Below, piece after piece: positions 37,567 to 45,088 of a DNA stretch of 64,000 nt (positions are counted from its first letter, which is position 1; the number at the start of each line of letters is the position of its first letter). The notes beneath the pieces were generated by a model. The model worked only from the letters and a program-made list of their open reading frames with translations. It did no database searches and had not been told where the DNA came from. The translations under genes were made by a program, and so were the position numbers. Source of the DNA: Caproiciproducens galactitolivorans (lineage in GTDB: Bacteria; Bacillota; Clostridia; Oscillospirales; Acutalibacteraceae); the NCBI RefSeq assembly GCF_026672255.1, contig NZ_JAPOHA010000002.1:162553-226552 (forward strand). The letters are read 5' to 3'.

Positions 37567-38845
37567 CCTGCTTTTAAGAAGAGCCTCGTCGGCTATTTTG
37601 GCCATCCTTTTGTTTGTTTATTTAGGATATCAAATTTATAACGCCCATTATGAACCGGTGCAGACGGAAACGGCGTCCTACGCCAGCACCGCCGACACCG
37701 TACAGGTGAACGGTACGGCGGTACGGAAGGAACGCCCGATTACCGCGCAGGCAAACGGCGTGATTACTTATGTTGTCAGTGACGGCGGTAAAGTCGCCAC
37801 GGGCGGAAAGGTCGCCCAGATCTATGCAAACGAACAGAGCACGGCCGCCCATCAGGAGCTTGAAAATCTGGACAGCCAGATTGCCGAATTGCAGAAGCTC
37901 AATACGCCGGGCGATACGTATGCGGCAAGTCCGGATTCCATCGGAAAGCAGATTAACCGGAAGCTTACGGAAGTTCTTACCGATTTGAATGCGGGGGAAA
38001 CTGTAAAATTAGCGAACGCCCGAAGCGATTTGCTGTATTTAATGAATGAGAGACAGATTGTTACAAACCGCTCTGTGAATTTCAGCGCCAGAATCGCGGC
38101 CTTGCAGGCAAAGCGGAACACGCTTGCCGCATCCGGCAGTGCGGCGACGGGGTCCATAACCGCCCCGGCTTCGGGCTATTTTATTCGTTCAACAGACGGA
38201 TACGAATCCGTATTTGATTACAACAATATCCTTACGCTTTCACCCGCCGTACTGAAGGAAGATCTGAAAAAAGCGCCTGTCCCGCAAAGCGGAGCAATCG
38301 GTAAAATCTGCGAAGATTTTAACTGGTATTTTACGTTTGTGATTCCGGGAAATCAGGTTGTAAAATTCAGGCTGGGAAATAAAGTTACGATGAATTTTCC
38401 GTTTGCTTCCAGCGAGGCGGTTCCCGCAAAAGTTGTTGCGGTCAATCAGCCAAATAAGGATTCCGAGGCTGTCGTTGTTTTGGAAAGCAATTATATGAAT
38501 TCCTCTATTGCCTCCATGCGCAATGCAACCGCTCAGATACAAATTGAGGAATATACGGGAATACGGGTCAGTCAGAAAGCCGTTCATTTTGCAACGGTGA
38601 CAAAAACGGTAAAAGATAAGAAGGGCAACAAATCCACTGTTAAAAAAGAGGTCAACGGCGTTTATGCAATGCATGGCAGTGAATTGGTGTTTGAACAGAT
38701 CTTTCCGCTTCTGAGCACGGGAGATTACGTAATCTGTGATGTTGATCCGCCGAAGGACGAGCTGATGACTGCTTCAACCGTGAAACTGTTTGATGAAGTT
38801 GTGATAGAAGGGACCGATTTATATGATGGAAAAGTCGTCAAATGA
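37559..38845 (+). CDS. HlyD-like membrane-fusion / efflux adaptor protein
   Basis: The 428-residue protein has one N-terminal membrane helix (residues about 8-27) and an extracytoplasmic part. That part has a biotinyl-lipoyl-like half motif (VQVNGTAVRKERPITAQANG, residues about 50-69), a coiled-coil stretch with ELENLDSQIAELQKL and the second lipoyl half (GSITAPASGYFI, near 195). ATG 37559 overlaps the miaA stop; AAAGGGTGG gives the ribosome site. No ABC or RND partner is adjacent; instead it sits between miaA and the yggS-sepF division genes, a place seen for such proteins in Clostridia. Its role there is unknown. Confidence 0.8.
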   Translation: MNSLLLRRASSAILAILLFVYLGYQIYNAHYEPVQTETASYASTADTVQVNGTAVRKERPITAQANGVITYVVSDGGKVATGGKVAQIYANEQSTAAHQELENLDSQIAELQKLNTPGDTYAASPDSIGKQINRKLTEVLTDLNAGETVKLANARSDLLYLMNERQIVTNRSVNFSARIAALQAKRNTLAASGSAATGSITAPASGYFIRSTDGYESVFDYNNILTLSPAVLKEDLKKAPVPQSGAIGKICEDFNWYFTFVIPGNQVVKFRLGNKVTMNFPFASSEAVPAKVVAVNQPNKDSEAVVVLESNYMNSSIASMRNATAQIQIEEYTGIRVSQKAVHFATVTKTVKDKKGNKSTVKKEVNGVYAMHGSELVFEQIFPLLSTGDYVICDVDPPKDELMTASTVKLFDEVVIEGTDLYDGKVVK

Positions 38846-39557
38846 GTTTGCACAGCGTTTTCAAAGTCTGGAAGAAAACTATAAGATAATTCGAAATACA
38901 ATTGCCGAGGCGGCTGTTCAATCAGGCCGCGAACCCAAGGACATTACGCTGCTCGCCGCAACGAAAACCGTTCCAGTCGAAGTGATTAACCACGGGATAG
39001 AGCTTGGAATTGACCATATCGGGGAAAACAAGGTACAGGAACTTTGTGAAAAATACCCGTCCTATGCGCTTGATCATTGCGAACTTCAGTTTATCGGCCA
39101 TTTGCAGACAAACAAGGTGAAAAACCTGATTGGGAAGGTCGGCATGATTCAATCGGTCGACAGCGTAAAGCTGGCGGGGGAAATTTCCCGGCTGTCCCTT
39201 TCCCATAATCTTACAACGGATATCCTGATCGAAGTGAATATCGGCAAAGAGGAAAACAAGTCCGGTGTTCTTCCGGAGAATCTGAATGATTTGATACAGC
39301 AAATTGCAGTTTTGCCGTCTTTGCGCATCCGCGGTTTAATGGCGATACCGCCGGCGGACGCGGATGAAAAGGAAACACGGGGATATTTTACAAATATGCA
39401 TCAATATTTTGTTGACATAATGGGTAAAAAAATAGATAATGTTAACATGGAGTTTTTATCCATGGGAATGTCATCGGATTATTCTCAGGCAATTTTATCG
39501 GGAGCCAATATGGTTCGGGTCGGTTCCGCCCTGTTTGGCTCAAGAGTATACAAATAA
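38823..39557 (+). CDS. YggS/YlmE family PLP-binding protein
   Basis: The 244-residue single-barrel protein is of the alanine-racemase N-terminal type. The PLP lysine lies in LLAATKTVPVEV (near residue 47), followed by HIGENKVQEL and LQFIGHLQTNKVKNLIG; SMGMSSDYSQAI near the end binds the PLP phosphate. Members buffer pyridoxal phosphate rather than catalyse. Its start overlaps the HlyD-like gene by 23 bases. It begins the conserved yggS-sepF-ylmH-divIVA division block. Confidence 0.92.
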   Translation: MMEKSSNEFAQRFQSLEENYKIIRNTIAEAAVQSGREPKDITLLAATKTVPVEVINHGIELGIDHIGENKVQELCEKYPSYALDHCELQFIGHLQTNKVKNLIGKVGMIQSVDSVKLAGEISRLSLSHNLTTDILIEVNIGKEENKSGVLPENLNDLIQQIAVLPSLRIRGLMAIPPADADEKETRGYFTNMHQYFVDIMGKKIDNVNMEFLSMGMSSDYSQAILSGANMVRVGSALFGSRVYK

Positions 39558-39579
39558 AATAATTTTAGGAGGGATACCT

Positions 39580-40056
39580 ATGGCAGGAATTGTAGAAAAA
39601 ATCAAAGATATGTGGAACCCACCGGAGGACGAATACGATTACGATTATGACGGCGTTCAGCAGGAAGAAGCGCCTGCACGCCAAAACGAGGAAACAGAAG
39701 TACATGAACGCGACACCATTAAGCGCGCTTATGTTCCGAACAACAATAATAAGGTAGTCAACATTCATGCGACGGCGCAGCTTCAGGTCGTTCTGTTTAA
39801 GCCGGAACGCTTTGGCGAAGAAACCTGCGCGGTGGCGGACGAGCTTTTAAAAATGCATACCGTGGTATTGAATCTTGAAAATACAAACAAGGATATTTCC
39901 CGCCGGATCATTGATTTTCTAAGCGGCGTTGCTTATGCAAACGGCGGAAAAATCAAAAGGGTTGCCACAAGCACGTTTATTATAACTCCATACAATGTAG
40001 ATCTTACGGGTGACGATGTTTTAGATGAATTAGAAAATAACGGTGTTTATTTTTGA
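39580..40056 (+). CDS. sepF: Cell division protein SepF
   Basis: The 158-residue protein has the SepF layout: an N-terminal amphipathic membrane helix (MAGIVEKIKDMWNPP), an acidic linker (DEYDYDYDG), and a C-terminal domain with VVNIHATAQLQVVLFKPERF and FLSGVAYANGGKIKRV. It links FtsZ filaments to the membrane at the division ring. I place the start at ATG 39580, with TTAGGAGG eight bases upstream. The longer frame from 39439 overlaps yggS and is not needed. Its stop overlaps the next start (TGATG). Confidence 0.94.
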   Translation: MAGIVEKIKDMWNPPEDEYDYDYDGVQQEEAPARQNEETEVHERDTIKRAYVPNNNNKVVNIHATAQLQVVLFKPERFGEETCAVADELLKMHTVVLNLENTNKDISRRIIDFLSGVAYANGGKIKRVATSTFIITPYNVDLTGDDVLDELENNGVYF

Positions 40057-40811
40057 TGGACAAGCAGGCGGAGGACGGAATTCTCGAAGCAAAGCTTAAC
40101 GACGCCGTGCGTCTGGCGCAAAACGGAGGAAGGCCGCGTTTTGTCGGTTTTCTGGATGAGCGCCAGGCGCATCTGGCGGAAAACAGAATGTCGCATATTC
40201 ATTTTAAAAACTATATGCTCTTCGGCGGAAAGGAAGACGCGGAGCGTGTAGTTTTTGGCGCATTTCCGGACTTTCTTGAGCCGGACGCCGAGCTATTCCC
40301 AATCAGCGCGGTAACGGCGTGTTTTCGTTCCTGCGACAGCCTCGGCCACCGGGACTTTATGGGTGCTATCCTTGCAGCCGGAATTCAGCGGGAGGCTCTC
40401 GGCGATATTTTAATCGAAACGGGACGATGCGTTTTCTTTGTGCGCAGCGAAATTTCCGATTTCATCCTGTCGCAATTGGACAAGATCGGAAAAGTGGGCG
40501 TTCAGATGAAAAAGGGTGCCGAACAGCCCCTTCCGCCCTGCGGGCAATTTGCGGATTTTTCCGCCGTAGTGGCTTCTTCCCGGCTGGACTGCATTGTTGC
40601 AGCTGTCATTGGCACCAGCAGGGAAAAATCATGTGAATTGATTCGTTCCGGTATGGTTATGCTGAACCATGAAGAAATTTTGTCCGTAAATGCTGCCGTA
40701 ACGCCGGGCAGTAAACTGTCGGTCAGGGGAAAAGGCCGCTTTGTTCTTGACCGCCTCGGTCCCGTTACCAAAAAGGGCAGGCTGAGCATTGCAGGCAGGA
40801 AATATATTTAA
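40056..40811 (+). CDS. ylmH: S4-domain RNA-binding protein YlmH
   Basis: The 251-residue protein has an N-terminal YlmH-specific region (FVGFLDERQAHLAE) and a C-terminal S4 RNA-binding domain (RLDCIVAAVIGTSREKSCEL, near residue 175). YlmH proteins bind ribosomes or 50S-tRNA and are encoded with division genes in Gram-positives. ATG 40056 overlaps the sepF stop. The ylmG gene that often lies between sepF and ylmH is missing. Confidence 0.9.
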   Translation: MDKQAEDGILEAKLNDAVRLAQNGGRPRFVGFLDERQAHLAENRMSHIHFKNYMLFGGKEDAERVVFGAFPDFLEPDAELFPISAVTACFRSCDSLGHRDFMGAILAAGIQREALGDILIETGRCVFFVRSEISDFILSQLDKIGKVGVQMKKGAEQPLPPCGQFADFSAVVASSRLDCIVAAVIGTSREKSCELIRSGMVMLNHEEILSVNAAVTPGSKLSVRGKGRFVLDRLGPVTKKGRLSIAGRKYI

Positions 40812-40826
40812 CGGAGGGCTTCCAAA

Positions 40827-41585
40827 ATGTTATCTATGAACGATATTATCAACGCCAGTTTTCGAAAAGCAGGCTTTTCCGGTTACCGAACCGATGATGT
40901 GGATCAGTTTATCGATGCGGTTAAGGAATCCTATGATTCCCTTCTGAAAAAAGAAGTGGAACAGAAAGAGGAATACGAAAAGCTGAAAGGCGAAAATAAC
41001 CAGCTTGTTGAGAAGCTTAAAATTTTAGCCGCGAAAGTGGAAGATTACCGCAAGGAAGAGGATGAAATTAAAAACGCGCTTGTCAGTGCCCAGAAGCTGG
41101 GGGACGCCTCGATCCGCGAATCCCGCCATAAGGCTGAAATCATCATTAAAGACGCCAATATTAAGGCGGAACGGATTATCACCGGCGCGAAGCAGAGTGT
41201 TGTCGAGCAGCAGAAGGAACTGGAAACCCTGCAAAAGACGGTCTCTGATTTTCGTTCCAAGCTTTTAAATATTTATAAAGAGCACCTGACCTTAATTGAT
41301 GCGCTGCCGACTCAAAAACCCGCGCCGGAAACCGCTGAGCCGCCGAAGCATGCTGCGAAAGAAGAGTCTCCGGAAAAGGAGAAGCAGCCTTCTGAACCCC
41401 AAGCGGCGGATGAGCAGCCGCAGGACGATGCGAAGACCGCCCAGAAGCCGGACGATCTTTTTAATGCGGAGATTTCCAATTTTGACGATGATCTGCAGGA
41501 TACTTCCTCGCCTTACCGTTCACCATACAGTGCTGCGGATAATCTCTCCGGCAATAAGACTTCTCCGGACGGCAGCTCGAATTAA
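40827..41585 (+). CDS. DivIVA-domain protein
   Basis: The 252-residue protein starts with the DivIVA membrane-binding segment (NASFRKAGFSGYRTDDVDQF), continues as a long coiled coil (about 40-155) and ends in a Pro/Glu/Lys-rich disordered tail (about 160-252). DivIVA proteins mark negatively curved membrane at septa and poles. The ribosome site ACGGAGG precedes ATG 40827. It is the last gene of the division block before a terminator. Confidence 0.92.
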   Translation: MLSMNDIINASFRKAGFSGYRTDDVDQFIDAVKESYDSLLKKEVEQKEEYEKLKGENNQLVEKLKILAAKVEDYRKEEDEIKNALVSAQKLGDASIRESRHKAEIIIKDANIKAERIITGAKQSVVEQQKELETLQKTVSDFRSKLLNIYKEHLTLIDALPTQKPAPETAEPPKHAAKEESPEKEKQPSEPQAADEQPQDDAKTAQKPDDLFNAEISNFDDDLQDTSSPYRSPYSAADNLSGNKTSPDGSSN

Positions 41586-41730
41586 AACAACGAATTCTGT
41601 CTAAGGAGATTACCGTTTCTTATGGACGGCGTAAAATGCGCGCGCTCCGGAGTTACAGCCGTACGGTTGGGGAAAACTGTGAGCATTCGGATGTTTGCGG
41701 CCGCCGCGCGAAGGTTTTAAAATAATTTAG

Positions 41731-41761
41731 AAAAGGGCGGGCGGATGGTTCGCCCTTTTTA
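41731..41761 (+). terminator. Terminator between divIVA and lspA
   Basis: AAAAGGGCG pairs with CGCCCTTTT around an 11-base loop and is followed by TT. It lies over an upstream in-frame ATG of lspA at 41745, which argues that lspA starts later. Confidence 0.7.
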
Positions 41762-41783
41762 TCACAGGATTGGAGAGATTCCG

Positions 41784-42263
41784 TTGGCAGTCATTGCTTT
41801 ACTACTGTCGGTGGCGGCAGTTGCCGTTGACCAGATTATCAAGCTCCTTGTTACATCAAATCTGAAGCCGGACAGCGGATTTACCGTTATAAATGGCTTT
41901 TTGAATATTTTTTATATTAAAAATAGAGGCGCGGCTTTTGGAATTCTGCAAAATCAAAGATGGTTTTTCATTGTTGTCACTTTAGCAATCAGTATATTGC
42001 TGATCATTTCGCTGTTTAAATATGAAAATCACACGGTTTACTCCTATATCGCCGCAATCCTGATTATTGGCGGGGGCTTTGGAAATTTAATCGACCGCAT
42101 TCTTCATGGGTATGTGATCGACTATCTCAGTGTTTCTTTTTTTCCGCCGATCTTTAATTTTGCGGACTGCTGTGTAACGGTCGGAACCGTATTCTTAATG
42201 ATTCATATTCTGTTTTTTTCAAATTTGGATTCCGACGCCGAACGGGTTATTCGTAAAAAGTAA
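41784..42263 (+). CDS. lspA: Lipoprotein signal peptidase (signal peptidase II)
   Basis: The 159-residue membrane protease cleaves prolipoproteins before the lipidated Cys. Four membrane helices are visible. The catalytic aspartates lie in the conserved GGGFGNLIDRI and FNFADCCVTVG segments, and NRGAAFGIL is intact. I use TTG 41784 (GGAGAG upstream), giving an N-terminus AVIALLLSVAAVAVDQ that matches the family; the ATG at 41745 lies inside a terminator stem. Its substrate in this window includes the binding protein at 5394. Its stop overlaps the rluD-like start. Confidence 0.92.
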   Translation: MAVIALLLSVAAVAVDQIIKLLVTSNLKPDSGFTVINGFLNIFYIKNRGAAFGILQNQRWFFIVVTLAISILLIISLFKYENHTVYSYIAAILIIGGGFGNLIDRILHGYVIDYLSVSFFPPIFNFADCCVTVGTVFLMIHILFFSNLDSDAERVIRKK

Positions 42264-43183
42264 TGAACAGTGAATTAAAAATCGTTATCGGACCGGAGGA
42301 CGTCGGTCTTCGGCTGGATAAACTGATCAGTATCAAGGTTGACGGTTTGACGCGTTCCGGGGCGGAAAAGCGGATTGAAGAAGGCTGTGCTTCCCTGAAA
42401 GGCAAAACGCTCAGTAAAAGCTATCGCGGCGCCGAGGGCGACTGTATTTGTTTATTGCTGCCGGAACCGGAGAAAACGGATGTGGAGCCGGAGAATATCC
42501 CGCTCGATGTCGTTTATGAGGACAATGACCTTTTGGTTGTCAACAAGCCAAAGGGGATGGTTGTCCATCCGGCCGCCGGAAATCGTACCGGTACTCTGGT
42601 GAATGCGCTTCTGGCGTATTGCGGCGATTCTCTGTCTGGCATTAACGGTGTTATCCGGCCTGGAATCGTACATCGGATTGACAAGGACACAAGCGGCCTG
42701 CTCATTGTTGCAAAAAATGATTTTGCACACCGGAAGCTGGCGGCGCAGATTAAAGCACACAGTTTTACACGCATCTATGAAGCGGTTGTCCACGGCAATG
42801 TTAAAGAGGACGACGGAACGGTTGACGCCCCCATTGGGCGGCATCCGGTTAACCGGAAGATGATGGCGGTAACGGAAAAGAATTCGAGGAATGCCGTTAC
42901 GCACTATCATGTTCTTGCGCGCTATGAAGGTTTTACGCATATCCAGTGCAGGCTGGAAACAGGAAGAACGCACCAGATCCGGGTGCATATGGCCTATATC
43001 GGCCACCCGGTGGCGGGCGATCCGGTTTACGGCCCGAAGAAGCCGGTTCCGAATCTGAACGGACAGTGCCTCCACGCCCGCGTTATTGGCTTTGAGCATC
43101 CGCGTGACGGCCGTTATCTTGAAATTACAAGCGATCTTCCCGAGTACTTTACCGGATTTTTAGCGAAACTACAGCAGAAATAA
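42263..43183 (+). CDS. Ribosomal large subunit pseudouridine synthase, RluD family
   Basis: The 306-residue enzyme has an N-terminal S4 domain (LRLDKLISIKVDGLTRSGAE, residues about 12-31) and a catalytic domain with the HRIDKDTSGLLIVAK motif holding the catalytic Asp (near residue 138), followed by ETGRTHQIRVH. It isomerises uridines in 23S rRNA. The ATG overlaps the lspA stop, as is usual for the lspA-rluD pair in Gram-positives. The exact target position cannot be told between RluD-like paralogues. Confidence 0.93.
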   Translation: MNSELKIVIGPEDVGLRLDKLISIKVDGLTRSGAEKRIEEGCASLKGKTLSKSYRGAEGDCICLLLPEPEKTDVEPENIPLDVVYEDNDLLVVNKPKGMVVHPAAGNRTGTLVNALLAYCGDSLSGINGVIRPGIVHRIDKDTSGLLIVAKNDFAHRKLAAQIKAHSFTRIYEAVVHGNVKEDDGTVDAPIGRHPVNRKMMAVTEKNSRNAVTHYHVLARYEGFTHIQCRLETGRTHQIRVHMAYIGHPVAGDPVYGPKKPVPNLNGQCLHARVIGFEHPRDGRYLEITSDLPEYFTGFLAKLQQK

Positions 43184-43205
43184 CAGGAGATAGGCGGGTC
43201 TTGTT

Positions 43206-43616
43206 ATGGATGAGGATACCCTGCAAACAAGATATTTAATTGTGATTGCGGCGTTTCTGTGTGCGCTGATTATCGGATACAACGCCTTTTATGTTCCGGA
43301 AGCCATGAATGTTACGGTTGCGGCCGACAGTACTTCTTCGGGAGAGGAAGCCTACACGCCGCAGGCCGTTTCCGGTCTGCCTCCCAAAGAAAGGGAGATG
43401 CAGAGCAAAGCGGAAAGCCGGGTCGGAAAAGTGAACATCAACACCGCTACTGCGCAGCAGTTATGCGAGCTGGATGGAATCGGCTCCGTTATGTCCAAAC
43501 GGATTATCGATTACAGGCAGCAAAAAGGAAAATTTAAATCGATTGAAGAGCTTAAAAACGTAAGCGGTATCGGAGAGAAAACCTTTGCAAAATTAAAAGA
43601 CCATATAACGGTATAA
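43206..43616 (+). CDS. ComEA-like helix-hairpin-helix DNA-binding membrane protein
   Basis: The 136-residue protein has one N-terminal membrane helix (residues about 8-27), a Ser/Pro-rich spacer and a C-terminal helix-hairpin-helix pair (KVNINTATAQQLCELDGIGS then GIGEKTFAKLKDHI). ComEA is the extracellular DNA receptor of competent bacteria. This version lacks the SLBB-like domain of longer ComEA proteins. No comEB or comEC lies next to it here. It closes the run and is followed by a terminator. Confidence 0.88.
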   Translation: MDEDTLQTRYLIVIAAFLCALIIGYNAFYVPEAMNVTVAADSTSSGEEAYTPQAVSGLPPKEREMQSKAESRVGKVNINTATAQQLCELDGIGSVMSKRIIDYRQQKGKFKSIEELKNVSGIGEKTFAKLKDHITV

Positions 43617-43639
43617 TTGTGTATATAAAATTCAGTAAT

Positions 43640-43677
43640 AAAGGCTGGTATCGTTACTAACGATGTCGGCCCTTTTT
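43640..43677 (+). terminator. Terminator after the comEA-like gene
   Basis: AAAGG-CTGGTATCGTT pairs imperfectly with AACGATGTCGGCCTTT-like sequence around an ACT loop and is followed by TTTTT. Confidence 0.75.
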
Positions 43678-43691
43678 GTATACGCAAAAAA

Positions 43692-43727
43692 TGAAATCGG
43701 CGCCCCTTTTTCAGGGCGCCGATTTCA
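43692..43727 (-). terminator. Terminator of the minus-strand phosphofructokinase/polyphosphate genes
   Basis: A perfect 14-bp stem (43692-43705 with 43714-43727) with an eight-base loop; on the minus strand it is followed by ATTTTTTG. It ends the transcript of the gene stopping at 43747. Confidence 0.85.
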
Positions 43728-43746
43728 ATGTCCGGGTGCGGTTCGG

Positions 43747-43971
43747 TTATATTTCTTCCGGTTCCGTTTCCTCCGCGTTTTTCTTTTGATACAGCCGTGC
43801 GGCCTTTTCCATTTCCGGAAGGGCTTTTTGCGCTGTATCGACGCAGCGGAGCAATTTTACGACAAAGTAACCGCTGTAAACGGTGAGCGCAACTGTCAAA
43901 GCGGCAGTAATCGCCCCCGCGGCCGTCGCCGCCTTCATCCATTTTGAATTCCGAATCCTTTGCATTTTCAT
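43747..43971 (-). CDS. Small single-pass membrane protein, unknown
   Basis: The 74-residue product has a basic start, one membrane helix (ATAAGAITAALTVALTVYSG, residues about 15-34) and an acidic tail ending EETEPEEI. The ribosome site GAAGG lies before ATG 43971. It starts 17 bases after the pfkA stop and before the operon terminator, so it is probably co-transcribed. I recognise no family. Confidence 0.6.
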   Translation of the reverse strand: MKMQRIRNSKWMKAATAAGAITAALTVALTVYSGYFVVKLLRCVDTAQKALPEMEKAARLYQKKNAEETEPEEI

Positions 43972-43988
43972 GATAAACCTTCTTTCTA

Positions 43989-45065
43989 TCAGTCTCCAAA
44001 GCTGATTCCGATATCACGTGCGGTTTTTATAATATCGCTGTCGGCGGGGACACCCTTTAATTTTCCGGCAACCTCGTTCAGCGGAACGGGTACAATCACA
44101 TTATTTTGAAGCGCCGCCATGAATCCGTATTTTTTATCCGCGATCAGTTTTGCCGCCGCCGCGCCGAATCGGGTTGCAAGCAGGCGGTCGTACGGGCAGG
44201 GGCTTCCGCCGCGCTGAAAATGCCCCGGTACGGTAACGCGGATTTCCTGACCGGTCCGTTCGCTGATTTCCTTTGACAGGCGGTAGGAAATAGAGGGGTA
44301 GGGCATCTTCGCCCGAGCCGCTTTAAATTCTTTTTTGCCCATGGAGGCTTCTTCCTGGGACAGTACGCCTTCCGCGACGGCTAGAATGGAAAACCGTTTT
44401 CCGTTTTTGTTGCGCTGTTCCAATGTTTTTACAATGCTGTCGATGCTGTAGGGAATTTCGGGGATAAGAATCACGTCCGCCCCTCCTGCAATACCCGAAT
44501 GCAAAGTCAGCCACCCGGCTTTATGCCCCATAATTTCCACAATAAATACCCTGCCGTGCGACGTTGCCGTTGTATGGATACAATCCAGAACGTTGGTGGC
44601 GATTTCCATTGCGCTGCTGAAACCAAAGGTCATTTCGGTACCCCAAACGTCGTTGTCAATGGTTTTAGGCAGCGTTACAACGTTCAAGCCCTCTTCGCTG
44701 AGAAGGTTCGCCGTTTTATGCGTACCGTTTCCGCCCAAGACGACCAGACAGTCCAGCTTCATCTTTTTGTAATTTTCTTTCATATTCTGGACTTTGTCCA
44801 CGCTGTTGTCATCCATAACACGCATGAGCTTAAATGGCTGGCGGGAAGTTCCGAGAATCGTTCCCCCAAGGGTAAGAATCCCTGAAAAATCATCCGGTTT
44901 CATCTGTTGATAACTGCCTTCGATTAAGCCCCGATAACCATCGTTAATGCCATAGATTTCAACGTCTTTACCGAATTCCACATAAAGTCCCTTTGCAACG
45001 CCGCGAATCGCTGCGTTTAATCCCTGGCAATCTCCGCCGCTTGTTAAAATTCCTATTCTTTTCAT
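43989..45065 (-). CDS. pfkA: 6-phosphofructokinase (PfkA superfamily, G104/K124 type)
   Basis: The 358-residue protein phosphorylates fructose 6-phosphate. It has the N-terminal ILTSGGDCQGLNAAIRG, the PTIDND-type motif as LPKTIDNDVWGTE, and EIMGHKAGWL. In the nucleotide site the sequence is LGGNGTHKTA. The glycine equivalent to E. coli G104 (aspartate in pyrophosphate enzymes) is kept, whereas the preceding magnesium-linked aspartate is Asn and the residue before TIDND is Lys, as in pyrophosphate-using and group III enzymes. ATP use is therefore likely but not certain. It lies downstream of ppk1 (24 bases), suggesting one operon. Confidence 0.88.
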   Translation of the reverse strand: MKRIGILTSGGDCQGLNAAIRGVAKGLYVEFGKDVEIYGINDGYRGLIEGSYQQMKPDDFSGILTLGGTILGTSRQPFKLMRVMDDNSVDKVQNMKENYKKMKLDCLVVLGGNGTHKTANLLSEEGLNVVTLPKTIDNDVWGTEMTFGFSSAMEIATNVLDCIHTTATSHGRVFIVEIMGHKAGWLTLHSGIAGGADVILIPEIPYSIDSIVKTLEQRNKNGKRFSILAVAEGVLSQEEASMGKKEFKAARAKMPYPSISYRLSKEISERTGQEIRVTVPGHFQRGGSPCPYDRLLATRFGAAAAKLIADKKYGFMAALQNNVIVPVPLNEVAGKLKGVPADSDIIKTARDIGISFGD

Positions 45066-45088
45066 AGCTTTCCTCTCATTTTACCCGA

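Noticed and set aside
41622-41720. A 32-codon frame after divIVA
   Set aside because: The AAGGAG upstream is 13 bases away, the composition is Arg/Ala-rich as chance GC frames are, and no homologue comes to mind.
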